NCBI RefSeq assembly: GCF_003672135.1
Contig: NC_039515.1
Coordinates: forward strand, 13,020,001 to 13,084,000
Length of the DNA: 64,000 nucleotides
Direction of reading: 5' to 3'
Source: Ooceraea biroi
Lineage: Eukaryota; Arthropoda; Insecta; Hymenoptera; Formicidae
Both the position numbers and the translations under genes were made by a program. How positions within the stretch are numbered: the first letter of the stretch is position 1; each line of letters opens with the position of its first letter. Shown in pieces: positions 47,916 to 60,296 of the stretch. The notes beneath the pieces were generated by a model. That model ran no database searches. It saw nothing but the letters and a program-made list of their open reading frames with translations, and had not been told where the DNA came from.

Positions 47916-49373
47916 GTCACCCGGCGAATGAAGCAGTTTTGTCATTGAAACGACTGATTGATCTTCCGGCAAGTTTAAGCACACTGAATGTCTTACTTTA
48001 TACAAAAGTTCTTCTATATCTATACACTGTTGTTAAAACGATATGAATTAATAAGGGATGAATTAATTTTTAACAATCTTCAGTATTTAATTATTTTCTA
48101 TTATTAAGCCGAGAAAAAAGTGATGAGACTATAGATACACGAAATATAAAAGTATTGGTAAACATTATATTAAAAACATATTGCGAAATAATTCTTTTCC
48201 ATTTAACAATTTTGTACAATATTTTTTCCCAACCTACGACAAAAACTACATAACAATTTAACGGTGTTTTGAGCATTCCTTTTTTGTATACCAATGGTAT
48301 TTTATACCTTTTCAATAAAACCCAGCGACGCGTGTACTTGGAATACACTAGAAATCCTGAATCAGAGATCGGCCAATGTTTCGCCATGGGGTAAGATCGG
48401 ATATGATGGTTTTGTTGGGTATTTTGTATCTATTTGACTTCAAACAAAAAAATTATTGGACTTTAAGTTTGAGGTTACAGTAACTAATAAGTTACATTAA
48501 ATTATTGATAATATAAAGTAAAATACATATTATATTCTGTGTTTTAACGTTGTTTTGACTAGTTTTGGTGAACAGTACGGTAGCTCGGCTAGGATTTCCT
48601 TGTTAGATATATATTTTTTCCTGTCTATATTTTCACAATTCCGGTTATACCCCAGTGGTGCGAGCCAATCAAAAATCGATCACTCATTGGGCGATCTCTG
48701 GTTCAGGGTCTCTAGCATGCACAACTTTCTTGTGCCTTTTCAAAGAAACTCTAAGTTATGTATGACTATCACTTTTTTCAATATACATTTTAATATACAA
48801 TCGGGCGAGGATAGTATATTGGCAAATTTCACAAATGGATATCAGTTATAATAATTATTGATGATTTAGAAGAATTAAAAATATAATTCGCGTAAAAAAT
48901 TATGGGGGGAGGGGGTCTCCCCGCTCGAGCATTGCTCCTTGGCGCGAGACACTACAATGTCTCTTGATCATACACAATGATTGCATGATTGCATAATGAT
49001 TACGGTTGTCATAATAAGTAGAGCAATGGAACAGTATATTAATATTTTATCACACATCGTAATTAATTACAATATAGAATTACAACATCAAATTTAGTAA
49101 TAAATGTTTTACAAAGTATAATTAGCAAATAATATTCCCCACAAAGAAAACAAGTAGATAAAATAATAAAATAAAATTTAAACTGCCAAATTTAATGAAC
49201 TATCTTGCCCGAAATAGTCGATACGTGCCAATTACATATATTTCTGACGTATAAAATAACATAGACAGCTCCTTTCTTTCTTTAAAAGCTTTCACCATTT
49301 ATCTTTCTAAGAACAAGTATGTAAGCGTTGCTATAATATAATAACTATATCTTCTTCGCTATTTCTTCGTCAC

Positions 49374-51708
49374 TCATAAGCGCATAGCGTTCATAACAGT
49401 AAAATATGATACAGCCGTAGTCACAAGCTGAAACAAGAATTCTCCTCCGTATAACCGTAATTAATAAATGTTTATCAGTAATTATTAAATATATTCACTC
49501 AAGCTAATACTTATGTTAAGACATAACATTTATTACCGTAGAAAATCCTTCTATCGACATAATGAAAAGACCACCCAAAATTACTTTATGACTCCTTATA
49601 CATTTTTGCATAATCAAGAACAATTTCTGAGTAGGTAGTGGCGCTATATACCAAAGAGTATCATACCTAAAGTTTAAACAGAGAATGCATTAATATTTCT
49701 ACCGATAATTAAATTTTGAGAAACGTGAGTATGAAACATTTAATAAGAAATTGTGGCTGTAGTTTGTGCCAAATACATGCAATGCAATGATACATGTGAT
49801 GAGAACACACTATATTTCATCACACAATTATCCAATTAGTAACAAATATTATATATTATTATTTTTATTTCCACAAATCAGTATTAGTGCAAACAGTATC
49901 AGAAACAAAATATCTAATACAACAGATATATTGTAAAATGTATATAATATTATTCATATATTATTTCTTACGTTGATTGTAATACTCCTACACTATGGTC
50001 AGTATAAGACTGTGCAAGAAAATTCGCCATAAGTATATATAGGAAACAGCCAAATAAAAATCCAGAGGACATTAAAATATCAATGAAGCCATTGAACTGC
50101 ATTACAGCATTATATAGCTACAACCAATTTATAGTGAATGTAATTAAATATTGTAAATAAACTACTATTGTATGTTATGTAAGTAATTCTATATAAAATT
50201 ATAAGCAACGTACTTTACAAATACAAAATTTAAACAAATAAACCCTACAGTGCCAGTGCCGCCGACCAATGAGGATTTTTAATTTTCAGAAATAATTACT
50301 TTTTCCATTAGATAGTATTTTAACCAAATGAAGAAGTGGATATCAATAATAATAATGTACTTAGTAATGTAATGATCTAGAAAAATTGTGCCACACGAAA
50401 GTTTTGATTCAGGTTTGTTTACACTAAGTATGTAGAATTATTCTCGTACAAATCATATTCTTATTCTATAAAAGTTTTGAAGAATGCTCGTAATCCTAAA
50501 GAAAACACACATGAAATACGTGGTGGTTAATAATATAAGTAGTACTTACGCGAAATAGAATGCAACTTAAGGACAAGACGCCAATAAGAACTATTGGAAA
50601 ATACCACATATCAAACGAAAGTACCAAGCTTTTGCAGAACCTTTAACCCCAAAAAATGTCTATTTAGTAAACTTGCATCTCATTACTGTTAAAGCTGTAA
50701 ACAGTTGGCTATAATTATTCACGCTAGAGTGAATATTAACGAATAATATAATCAATAGAAAACATATTAACATATTGTGGAAACTAACTCCATTGTTCTT
50801 CTATGAATGTACACTGAAAAACAAATATTCCGGTGCATGTATTGTATTCTTTGAACAACAGGAAGTTGCAGCGTATGGATAGTTACTGTATTTTGCATTA
50901 CATTACTGAAAACATTTTAGATAACATTAATAGTTGATAAACTCCATTATTAAGAAAACTACTGCGCCTGTTACTTAACCTAACAATTTTATATGCTGCA
51001 CATGAATGTTTCGCTACTGTAATTAGGAAGGTTCCAGTCGTAAGCAGCGTCCAAAATCCTACTCCTACTCCTATTCCCTCCAGCACTAACAAAAAACAAA
51101 AATATTGTTCTTCATTGACGAAGAATTCAAGATCTATTTCACGTTTTCGTGGTCGAGATGCATTCATTGGAGCGATAACATCAAGAATGATAGATCTATG
51201 TTCCATAATCGTAATAAGAGGTACAGTTATGACAAAAAGAACTAGAACAAGACATATAAATTCAGGAGCAGTTGAATTAAAATGACAAAACAATATAATT
51301 TCACTTCTGATTCACTTACAGCACAGAAATAGTGCGAAAATATAAGATTCAGAGAGATATTCTTCAAATATTTTCATTGCGTCACTATTTTCAAACAGTT
51401 TCCAGTCAAACTGCATATGTCCGAACATCTGCTTTACCTGTTTTTAATTGCCACAATCTGTAGTATTCGAGAAGCAGAAGTTTTGACAATTTCACATAAT
51501 GGACAAAAAAATGAACCTTACATACGTACAACTTCAGAATTGAAGTAGAATGAGTAGTAATTCAACATAAAAATGAAAGTAATACAAATATAAGAAAACC
51601 TTTTTAGGATACATTCCATGTTACAAGTCGTCGTTAAAAACGGCGTAAACTACAAAGAATATAAAGGCAGAAGTCTAACGATGATAATAAAATATTTAAT
51701 AATATAAA

Positions 51709-51752
<44 letters not shown>

Positions 51753-51929
51753 ATAATACCTTTAAGAAATAGATCATAGTAATACCTGAAGAAATAACAT
51801 GCAGCAGTATGCACCGAAAAAGAAAACTGTTTGTATTTGCCAAATAAATGGTTTCTGATATGGCCATAATCCCACAATCATAAGCAGAGTTCGATGGAAC
51901 TTTAAACAGCGTGCCCCTGCAAATATCAT
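49374..51929 (-). CDS. Odorant receptor OR-10, complete, 9 exons, 393 aa
   Basis: Exons: 51786-51929, 51530-51649, 51320-51437, 50980-51241, 50789-50905, 50550-50640, 49972-50117, 49537-49666, 49374-49427. Starts MIFAGARCLKFHR; ends SYFTVMNAMRL. Exon 2 closes with FNSEV and donor GTACGT, shared with OR-11. Exon 4 reads PMNASRPRKREIDLEFF, and its donor region is GTTAAGTAACAGG, slightly longer than in other copies. Exon 5 begins SNVMQNTVT where others have S(Y/C)LI(Q/R)N(T). Exon 8 has MQKCIRSHKVILGG, shared with OR-11. Intron 1 contains an AT microsatellite. The upstream motif sits 350 bp out, the largest spacing in the array. Confidence 0.9.
51709..51750. repeat. AT microsatellite in intron 1 of OR-10
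   Basis: About 20 uninterrupted AT dinucleotides. Shorter AT tracts occur at the same place in OR-4 (18715-18730) and OR-9 (46058-46070), so the tract expands in different copies of the intron. Confidence 0.9.
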
Positions 51930-52278
51930 TTTTAGAGTGATGGAGCGAGCAGCTTTGTTAATGAAGAACCGAATGACTGAGCTTCCGACTAGGACATTGA
52001 ATATCATCTCTTTCTTATCAAATTTTTATTATAATATCGTCTACTATAATATCTTCTATAATATCTGATGTTAAGACGAAATTGATGTAAATTTAAAGTT
52101 TAGGAATTTTTCTTTATTATACGATGAAAAATAGATGTAACTTATAGATGTAATATGGGCTGTACGTGTACCAAACAATGTATCGATGTACCACATAAAA
52201 AAGATATTTCACGCAATTAGTAAATTGCTAGACATAAAAAAGAAAATACAAGAAAAAGAGATGTTTCAATGTACGTAA

Positions 52279-52288
52279 GCGCAAGCGC
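52279..52288 (-). promoter_or_regulatory. Conserved GCGCAAGCGC upstream motif of OR-10
   Basis: Copy 350 bp before the OR-10 start, context B ('aatgggcaatcgtac'). Confidence 0.55.
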
Positions 52289-52875
52289 AATGGGCAATCG
52301 TACCTTTCGCTGCGTCAGTCGATCTTGTGCCACCGAAGGGTACACCTCGATGTGAAATAATGCGGTGTATGCACGGGCATCCTGGCTACCTTTCCTCATG
52401 TACTCATCTTTTCTTCTTGTTGTTTATAAGTGGAGTATACAATTTACTCTTATAATATGTGTCCAGTTAATTATGTTAGTATAATCTTATTTTTTACAAT
52501 ATGTACAAAAATGGCATCAAGTATACGCGCACGTTTTATGCATAAAGTAAAATATAATTATATTTTATTTCTATATATAAATATCTATATATAAAAAAAG
52601 AATTCCTATTAAAACGGTGATATCTAAAAATAATGCCAACTAAACTATGAGAAGTATATAGAAAAGATTATTTCATTATAGTGTTTCTGTATATCTACGT
52701 GAATATTTTAACGTAATATATTAATATCTTATTTGTTTATTATTATACACATACAATACTATTAATGGAGATATAAAACATTGAAATTGCGTATGCACAT
52801 CTAAAGCCATATCCCGAAAGCGATTAATATTTAATTATAGCAAATTTTGAAATTCTTCTCGTATAATATTTGGAG

Positions 52876-53088
52876 GGTAAAGCGGGATAATTTGAATAGC
52901 GGGGAAATTTGAATAATAGTAAGTATTTACGAGAAGTTCAGAGAAATATTAGACGCCATGTTTTATGTTGTATCTTCTTTGTTGCTAACATCAAACATAA
53001 AACATGACGTCTTATATTTCTCTGACTTTCTCATAAATACTTACTATTATTAAAATTTCCCCACTATTCAAATTTACCCCGCTTTACC
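52876..53088. mobile_element. Hairpin MITE
   Basis: 213 bp made of two inverted arms of about 95 bp ('ggtaaagcgggataatttga' against 'caaatttaccccgctttacc'). Absent from the homologous segments near 47170 and 59560, so it inserted after the spacer duplicated. No coding frame; target duplication not resolved. Confidence 0.8.
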
Positions 53089-53683
53089 TTAATGTACACT
53101 GTTCATAAAATTTATCGCTTGTTGCTTATATTCTTGTTCTTTTATTGTTTTTGTCCTCTACAGTGAATATATAAATATTATCATAAATACAAACTTATTC
53201 ATTATGGGCATGTATTATAATTTATTGTAATATTACTTATTATAGTAAATTAATAGATTCTGATAATCGTATTATTAATATAGATAGAATTTTGAAAGAC
53301 ATGTCAGTATCTTGTGACAATTGATTACAATATTAAAATAATCTGCTTCTATAATGAGTATATTATTAAACTATCATAACTAACAGGATTTTATAATGCA
53401 CGAAATTCAATATACAATTTATACTATCAAATATATTAAAATAATTTAGTGTCTAATGTTCGACGTGTGCCAAATAACTATATTGAAAATGATATGCATC
53501 GTATAATACGCATGACTTCATGTTTAGAGAGCTCTCACCACTTATGGTGAAATATTTATGTTTATGCACTCAAAACTACAAAGAACACAAAGGCAGAATT
53601 CTAACGATGATAATAAAATACTTAATGATATAAAGCCTTTACATAAGCATATAACATGGACAAGAAACAGGTAGTAGAAATAC

Positions 53684-53824
53684 CTGAAAAAATAAATAGC
53701 AGCAGTAATATGCTCAAGAAGAAAACTGATTGTATTCATCAGATGGTTTCTGATACGGTCATAATCCCATAGCCATAAGCATAGTTCGATGAAGTTTTAA
53801 ACAGCGTGCGCCTGCAAATATAAT
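53684..53824 (-). pseudogene. Odorant receptor exon 1 relic B
   Basis: Homologous to relic A: the same Trp22-to-TGA change and the same small deletion after YQKP. In addition, the start codon has changed to ATT. The donor CAG|GTATTT remains. Because the damage is shared, the relic was already broken before this spacer duplicated. Its upstream motif survives (54151-54160), unlike that of relic A. Confidence 0.85.
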
Positions 53825-54150
53825 GTCGCGCCGCGAATGCACAGATTTGTCATTGAAACGACTGATTGATCTTCCGGCAAGTACACTGAATGTCTTTAGT
53901 TTTATAAAATATCTTCTATATCTATACACTGTTGTTAAGACGATATGAATTAATAAGGGATGAATTACTTTAACAATCTTCAGTATTTAATTATTTTCTA
54001 TTATTAAGCGGAGAAAAGGTGATGAGATTATAAATACACGAAATATAAAAGTATTGGTAACGTTATGTTAAAAACATATCGCGAAATAAGTGAGTTATAG
54101 AACATGATGAGAAAAGTACACAGACGCAATTCATATTTTAATTTATGGAA

Positions 54151-54160
54151 GCGTAAGCGC
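54151..54160 (-). promoter_or_regulatory. Upstream motif of exon 1 relic B
   Basis: GCGTAAGCGC, one mismatch to the array motif, 327 bp before the lost start codon; context A but decayed ('aactaattatcgccatcga'). Confidence 0.45.
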
Positions 54161-54954
54161 AACTAATTATCGCCATCGACTAATCAGTCCACTATGAGAC
54201 GTCGAAGAAGAAGCTGATTTTCAATAAACCGTTCATTCAGCTGCAAAGTTTTTTCCAGTTAAAAAGTTTATGCTATAATATGTTTTCCAAACCTATGACA
54301 AAAATTATGTAACAATTTAACGGTGTTTTGAGCATTCCTTTTGTTGTATACCAATGTTATCGTATATCTTTTCAATAAAACCCAGCGGCACGTGTACTTG
54401 GCATAGACGACTTTCTTGAACCTTTTCACAAAACCCCTAAGTTATGTATGACTATCACACACTTTTTAAATATACATTTTAATATACAATCATGCGAAGA
54501 TAGTATTTTGGTAAAATTCACAAATGGATATCAGTTATAATAATTAGTGATGATTTAGAAGAATTAAAGCTACAATTCGCGTAAAAAGCTACGGGGAATC
54601 TCGCCGCCCGAGCATTGCTTCTTGGCGTGAACTTGGCGCGAGACATTATATTCGTGTCTCTTCATCATATACCATGATTGCATGATTGCATAATTAAATG
54701 ATTGAGGTTGTCATATTAAGTAGAGCAATGAAACAGTATATTAATATTTTATCACGCATCATAATTAATTACAATATAGAATTACAACATCAAACTTAGG
54801 AATGCATGTTTTATAAAGTATAATAATTAGCAAATAATATTCCCCCCCCCCCAAAAAAAGAAAAGGAAAACATAAAGTAATAAAATACAATATATACTGC
54901 CAAATTTACTGTAACAATGTCTTGTCCGAAAAATCGATACGTGCCAATTACATA

Positions 54955-55470
54955 CAGGGTGTTTCACATAATAAAACCTTTTCGCCCATAGGTAGATTCT
55001 CGTCATATTGAATTAAAAAGTCCTGTACCACTTTGCAAACAGCCACGAAAAATGTCGAGTTATTAATAAAAGAAGATTAGCGAATCAGTATACGCGTTAG
55101 CGTGGCTCGTGCAGGCCGTCGGTAGGAGGGCTCTCGTTGTTGGGTACGGTGCAGTGAGGCGCAATGGAGGCAGCGATGCCAGAAAGCGTGCTTTGTAGCG
55201 TGCGGTAGGGATGGAGTGGGAGTGGTCCCGCGGATCGTCGCGCACTTTCTGGCATCATTGATGTGAAGCGCGCCCTCTCTATTCACTGATAGTCTACCGC
55301 CGGCCCCGCTGCACGAGCCGCACTAATGTGCGTACTGATTCGCTAATCTTCTTTTATTAATATCTCAAAATTTTACGTGGTTGTTTGCAAAGTGGTACAG
55401 AACATTTTTATTCACTTTGACGAGATCTACCTATGGACGAAAGGTTTTTACTCTTATGTGAAACATCCTG
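54955..55470. mobile_element. Mariner-type fold-back MITE
   Basis: 516 bp with ends CAGGGTGTTTCACATAA and TTATGTGAAACATCCTG and TA on both sides. The inverted arms are about 150 bp ('agcgaatcagtatacgcg' against 'cgtactgattcgct'). The central part (55090-55320) is GC-rich for this window. The arm stretch 'aaaaagtcctgtaccacttt' recurs in the MITE at 607-975. No transposase. Confidence 0.85.
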
Positions 55471-55588
55471 TATAACATAGATAGCTCCTTTCTTTCTTTA
55501 AAAGCTTTCATCACTTATCTTTCTAAGAACAATTATAAAGCATGTCAGCGTTGCTCTAACCAAATCTTCTTTGCTATTTCTTCGTCAC

Positions 55589-58118
55589 TCATAAATGCAT
55601 AGCGTTTATAACAGTAAAATATGATATAGCTGAAGTCACAAGCTGAAACGAGAATTCTCCTCCGTATAACCGTAATAGTTAAATGTTTATCAGGAACTAT
55701 TAAATATATTCACTCAAGCTAATACTTATGTTAAGACAGATGTAACATTTATTACCGTAGAAAATCCTTCTATGGACATAACAAAAAGACCACCCAAAAT
55801 TACTTTATGACTCCTTATACATTTTTGCATAATCAAGAACAATTTCTGAATAGGTAGTGGCGCTACATACCAAAGAGTATCATACCTAAAGTTTAAACAG
55901 AGAATGCATTAATATTTCTACCGAAGATTAAATTTTAAGAAACGTGAGTATAAAACATTTAATAAGCTGTAGTTTGTACCAGATACATGCAATGATACAT
56001 GTGATGAGAACACACTATATTTCATCACACAATTATCCAATTAGTAACAAATATTATATATTATTATTTTTATTTCCACAAATCAGTATTAGTGCAAACA
56101 GTATCAGAAACAAAATATCTAATACAACAGATATATCGTAAAATATATATATAATATTATTCATATATTATTTCTTACGTAGATACTAATATTCCTACAC
56201 TGTGTTCAGTGTAAGACTGTGCAAGAAAATTCGCCATAAGTATATATAGGAAACAACCAAATAAAGTTCCAGAGGACATTAAAATATCAAACAAATCATT
56301 GAACTGCATTATAGCATTGTATAGCTGCAAACAATTTATAGTGAATATAATAAAATATTGTAAATAAACTCTTATACTATTGTATGTAATTAATATTATG
56401 TAATTAATTATCTATAATATTATAAGAGACGTACTTTACAAATACAAAACCTTAAAAAATAACAAATACAGTGCTAATGCCGTCGGCCAATGAGGATTTT
56501 TAATTTTCAGAAATAATTACTTTTTTCATTAGGTGGTATTTTAGCAAAATGTAAACGTGGATATCAGTAATAATAATATAATTAATATGATCTAGTAGAA
56601 TTGTACAATACGAGTGGTTCAGGTTTGTTTACACTAAATAAGTAGAATTATTCTTGTACAAATCATATTCTTATTCTATAAAAGTATTGAAGATTGTCCA
56701 TAATCGTAATCAAAACCAAACACGAAATATGTGGTGGAATATATTATATTAAGAAGTACTACTTACACGAAATAGGAGGCAACTTAAGGACAATATGCCA
56801 ATTAAAACTGTTGGAAAATGCCATATATTAAACGAAAGTAATAAGCTTTTGCAGAACCTTTAATCCCAAAAAATGTCTATTTAGTATACATCTCATTACT
56901 ATTAAAACTGTAAACAGTTGGCTATAATAATTCACGCTAGAGTGAATATTAACGATTACTATAATCAATAGAAAACATATTAACATTTTTTGGAAACTAA
57001 CTCCAATGTTCTTCTATGAATGTAAATGGAAAGACAAATATTCCGGTGCATGTATTGTATTCTTTGAACAACAGGACGTTGTAGCATATAGACAGTTACT
57101 GTATTTTGCATTAAATAACTGAAAACATTTTAGATAACATTAATAATTGATAAACTCGATTATTAAAAAAAATAGTGCGCCTGTTAACCTAACAATTTTA
57201 TATGTTGCACATGAATGTTTCACTACTGTAGTTAGGAACGTTAGAGTCGAAAGCACCGACCAACATCCGATTGCCACTCCTACTACCTCCGACACTAAAT
57301 ACAAAAAGAAATATTGTTCTTTATTGATGAAAAATTCAATATCCACTTCAAGTTTATTTGATCGCGATTCATTCATCGGTATGATAACATCAAGAATGAC
57401 AGATCTACATTCAATAATCGTAGCACAAGGTGTAGCTAGTACAAAAAAAACTAGAAAAACACATATAAATTCAGAAGCAATTGAATTAACATAACAAAAC
57501 ATTATAATTTCATTTCTGATTCACTTACAGCACAGAGAATATGCCAAAATATAAGAGTCAAAGAGATATTCTTCAAATATTTTCATTGCGTCACTATTTT
57601 CAAACAGTTTCCAGTCAAACTGCATATGTTCAAACATTTGCTTTACCTGTTTTTAATTGTCACAATCTGTTGTAGTATTTGAGAAGCAGAAGTTTTGACA
57701 ATTTCATATAATGCATAAAACAATGAACCTCACATACGTACAACTTCAGAATTGAAGTAGAATGAGTAGTAATTCAAAATGAAGACCACAGTAATACAAA
57801 TATAAGTAAATCGTTTTAGGATACACTCCATGTTACAAGTCGTTGTTAAGAACGGCGTAAACTGCAAAGAATATAAAGGCACAAGTCTAACGATGATAAT
57901 AAAATATTAAACATATATTTAATATAACGCATATGCATATAAACATAATACGTTTAAGGCATAAATCGCAATACCTGACAAAAGAACATGGAGCAGTATG
58001 CACCGAAAAAGAATACTGCTTGTATTTGCCAAATAAATGGTTTCTGATATGGCCATAATCCCGCAATAATAAACAGAGTTCGGTGGAGCTTTAAACAACG
58101 TGCGCCTGCAACTACCAT
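55589..58118 (-). CDS. Odorant receptor OR-11, complete, 9 exons, 393 aa
   Basis: Exons: 57975-58118, 57742-57861, 57529-57646, 57189-57450, 57002-57118, 56767-56857, 56179-56324, 55756-55885, 55589-55642. Starts MVVAGARCLKLHR; ends SYFTVINAMHL. Closest to OR-10 (exon 2 donor GTACGT, exon 7 LFGCFLYILMANFLAQSYT, exon 8 MQKCIRSHKVILGG). It departs from others in exon 4 (SRSNKLEVDIEFFINKEQ) and exon 6 (FNIWHFPTVLIGILSLSCLL). Introns are short and free of insertions. No upstream in-frame ATG extension as in OR-8 and OR-9, which supports the common short start. Confidence 0.9.
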
Positions 58119-58446
58119 TTTTAGAGTAACGGTGTGAGTAGCTTTGTCAATGAAAGCTTCCGACTAAGCAATGAATATCATCTCTTCCTTATCCAATTTT
58201 TATTATATCTTCTACTATAATATCTTCTATAATATCTGATGTTCAGACGAAAGTAAAGTAAAGTTACAATTTAGTAATTTTTCATTATTATACGATGAAA
58301 AATAGATGTAACGTGCTGTAAATGTACCAAACAATGTAAAAGTATCGAGGTGCCTAATAAAACAGATATTTCACGTAATAAGTACATCGCTAGACGTACC
58401 AAGAAAATACAAGAAAAAGAGGTGCTTCCTTCTTCAATGTACGTAA

Positions 58447-58458
58447 GCGCAAGAGCGC
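58447..58458 (-). promoter_or_regulatory. Upstream motif of OR-11, 2-bp longer
   Basis: GCGCAAGAGCGC, 329 bp before the OR-11 start: the two GCGC halves are moved apart by an inserted AG. Context B ('taggcagccgtgcc'). Confidence 0.5.
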
Positions 58459-58790
58459 TAGGCAGCCGTGCCTTTCGATGCGTCAGTCGATCTTGTGCCA
58501 CCGAAGTGTACACTTCAATGTGAAATAATGCGGTATGTGCATGTGCATATCCTGGCTACCTTTTCCCATTTACTCATCTTTTCTGCTTGTTGTTTATAAG
58601 TGAAGTATACAATTTACTCTTATAATATATGTGTCCAGTTAATTATGTTAGTATAATCTTATTTTTTACAATATGTATAAAAATGGCATCAAGTATACGC
58701 ACATGTTGGTTTCATGCATAAAGTATAATATAATTATATTTTACGTCTATATACATATACATATCTATATAAAAAAAGAATTCCTATTAA

Positions 58791-59309
58791 CCCTTAGCTG
58801 GCACATGAGGTTCTGAGAGACCCCAGCCTAGTTCGACTGTAAATTTCAATATTTGAACGTACGTAAACTTGAAATACTTCTTAAATAAACAGCTTAAATT
58901 GAAAAAAAACATAACTACTTTTATTCAAATATAACCAATGCAACCTTCAGAATAATTACCTTTTTTTAAAGTGAAAAAATCAAACTATTTTTTTTATAAT
59001 AGTGTTATGACTCCAGAGTATGTCATTAAAATTTTAGCTCTTAATATGAAAAATTGAAAAACTAACAAATTTTTGAAAATTGCCATTTTTCACGTTTTTT
59101 CGACAAAATCCTTTTTTTTGTATACTTAACCTTCAATTTTTTTAAAATTTACTATAGGATCTTCTATAAGAATACTTTAGCAGTATCTCCTAATTTTTGA
59201 AAGTAATTATATATTTATTTACAGCAGTTACAAATGAATGTACTGCTGGGGTCCCACAGGACCCCAGTGTGCCATCTATGTGATTTGGCTGCAGTGTGCC
59301 AGCTAAGGG
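58791..59309. mobile_element. piggyBac-like MITE with GGGGTCC-type subterminal repeats
   Basis: 519 bp with ends CCCTTAGCTGGCACA and TGTGCCAGCTAAGGG, flanked by TTAA on both sides; the empty site is near 46912. Inside the ends 'gagaccccagc' and 'gtcccacaggaccccag' repeat the theme. The terminal sequence is unlike the MITE at 36878, so it is a second family. No long coding frame. Confidence 0.85.
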
Positions 59310-60296
59310 TTAAAACGATGATATCTAAAAATAATGCCAACTAAACTATGAGAAGTATATAGAAAAGATTATTTCATTATAGTGTTTCTGTATATCTACG
59401 TGAATATTTTAACGTAATATATTAATATCTTATTTGTTTATTATTATACACATACAATACTATTAATGGAGATATAAAACATTGAAATTGCGTATGCACA
59501 TCTAAAGCCATATCCCAAAAGCGATTAATATTTCATTATAACAAATTTTGGACTTCTTTTAGTATAGATTTGTAATGTACATAAAATATATCGCTTATTG
59601 TTTGTATTCTTTTCTTTTATTGGCTTTGTGCACTAAAGTGAATTGTATGATAAATATTATTATAAATACACACTTATTCATTATGAGCATGTAATTTATT
59701 ATAATATTATGTACATATAGTAAGGTAACAGATATTCAGGTTATCGTATCGTATCGTATTAATATAATTAGACCTTCGAAAGACATGTTAGTACCTTGTG
59801 ACAATTGATTACAATGTTAAAATAATCTGCTTCTATAATGAGTATATTATTAAAAATTATAACTAACATAGGATTTTACATTGCACGAAATTCAATATAC
59901 AATTTACAATACGCAATATAAAATATTATCAAATATAGTAAAATACTCTTGTGTCTAATGCTCGACGTGTGCCAAATAAATATATTTAGTAATGAATGTT
60001 TTATAAAGTATAATAAGTAGCAAATAATATTCCCCAAAAAGAAAATAAGTACATGAAGCAATAAAATACAATTTATACTGCCAAATTTAATGTATTGTCT
60101 TGCCCAAAAAATCGAAATACGTTCCAATTACATATATTTCTAACGTATACATATATAACGTGTATATATAACATAGATGTCTCCTTCCTTTTTTTAAAAG
60201 CTTTCATCACTTATCTTTGTAAGAACAATTATAAAGCATATAAGCATGGCTCTGAATAACTTATATCTTCTTCGCTGTTTCTTCGTCCCTTTATAC

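Larger units (their letters stand above)
46259..49373. other. Spacer between OR-9 and OR-10, with exon 1 relic
   Basis: The upstream region of OR-9 (46259-46740) is followed by a 900-bp AT-rich segment that recurs at 52450-53560 and 58570-59980. A broken exon 1 with its intron 1 and upstream DNA follows (47680-48180), cut off before the GCGC motif. From 48190 the ordinary block and 3' flank of OR-10 resume. A short segment near 48360-48700 ('gatcggccaatg', 'atcggatatgatgg') is not seen in other units. Confidence 0.6.
51930..55588. other. Spacer between OR-10 and OR-11, with exon 1 relic
   Basis: Duplicate of the OR-9/OR-10 spacer: upstream region, AT-rich segment (52450-53560) holding a small hairpin, exon 1 relic B with its upstream DNA, then the ordinary block and 3' flank of OR-11. 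A C10 run is at 54842-54851, and a TA-flanked fold-back occupies 54955-55470. No intact gene. Confidence 0.6.
58119..60296. other. Spacer between OR-11 and OR-12
   Basis: Third copy of the long spacer: upstream region, AT-rich segment with a piggyBac-like insert, then near 59985 a direct jump from 'tgtgccaaataaatatatt' to the 3' flank of OR-12. The exon 1 relic and its upstream DNA found in the other two copies are missing, so they were deleted here or never present. Confidence 0.6.
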
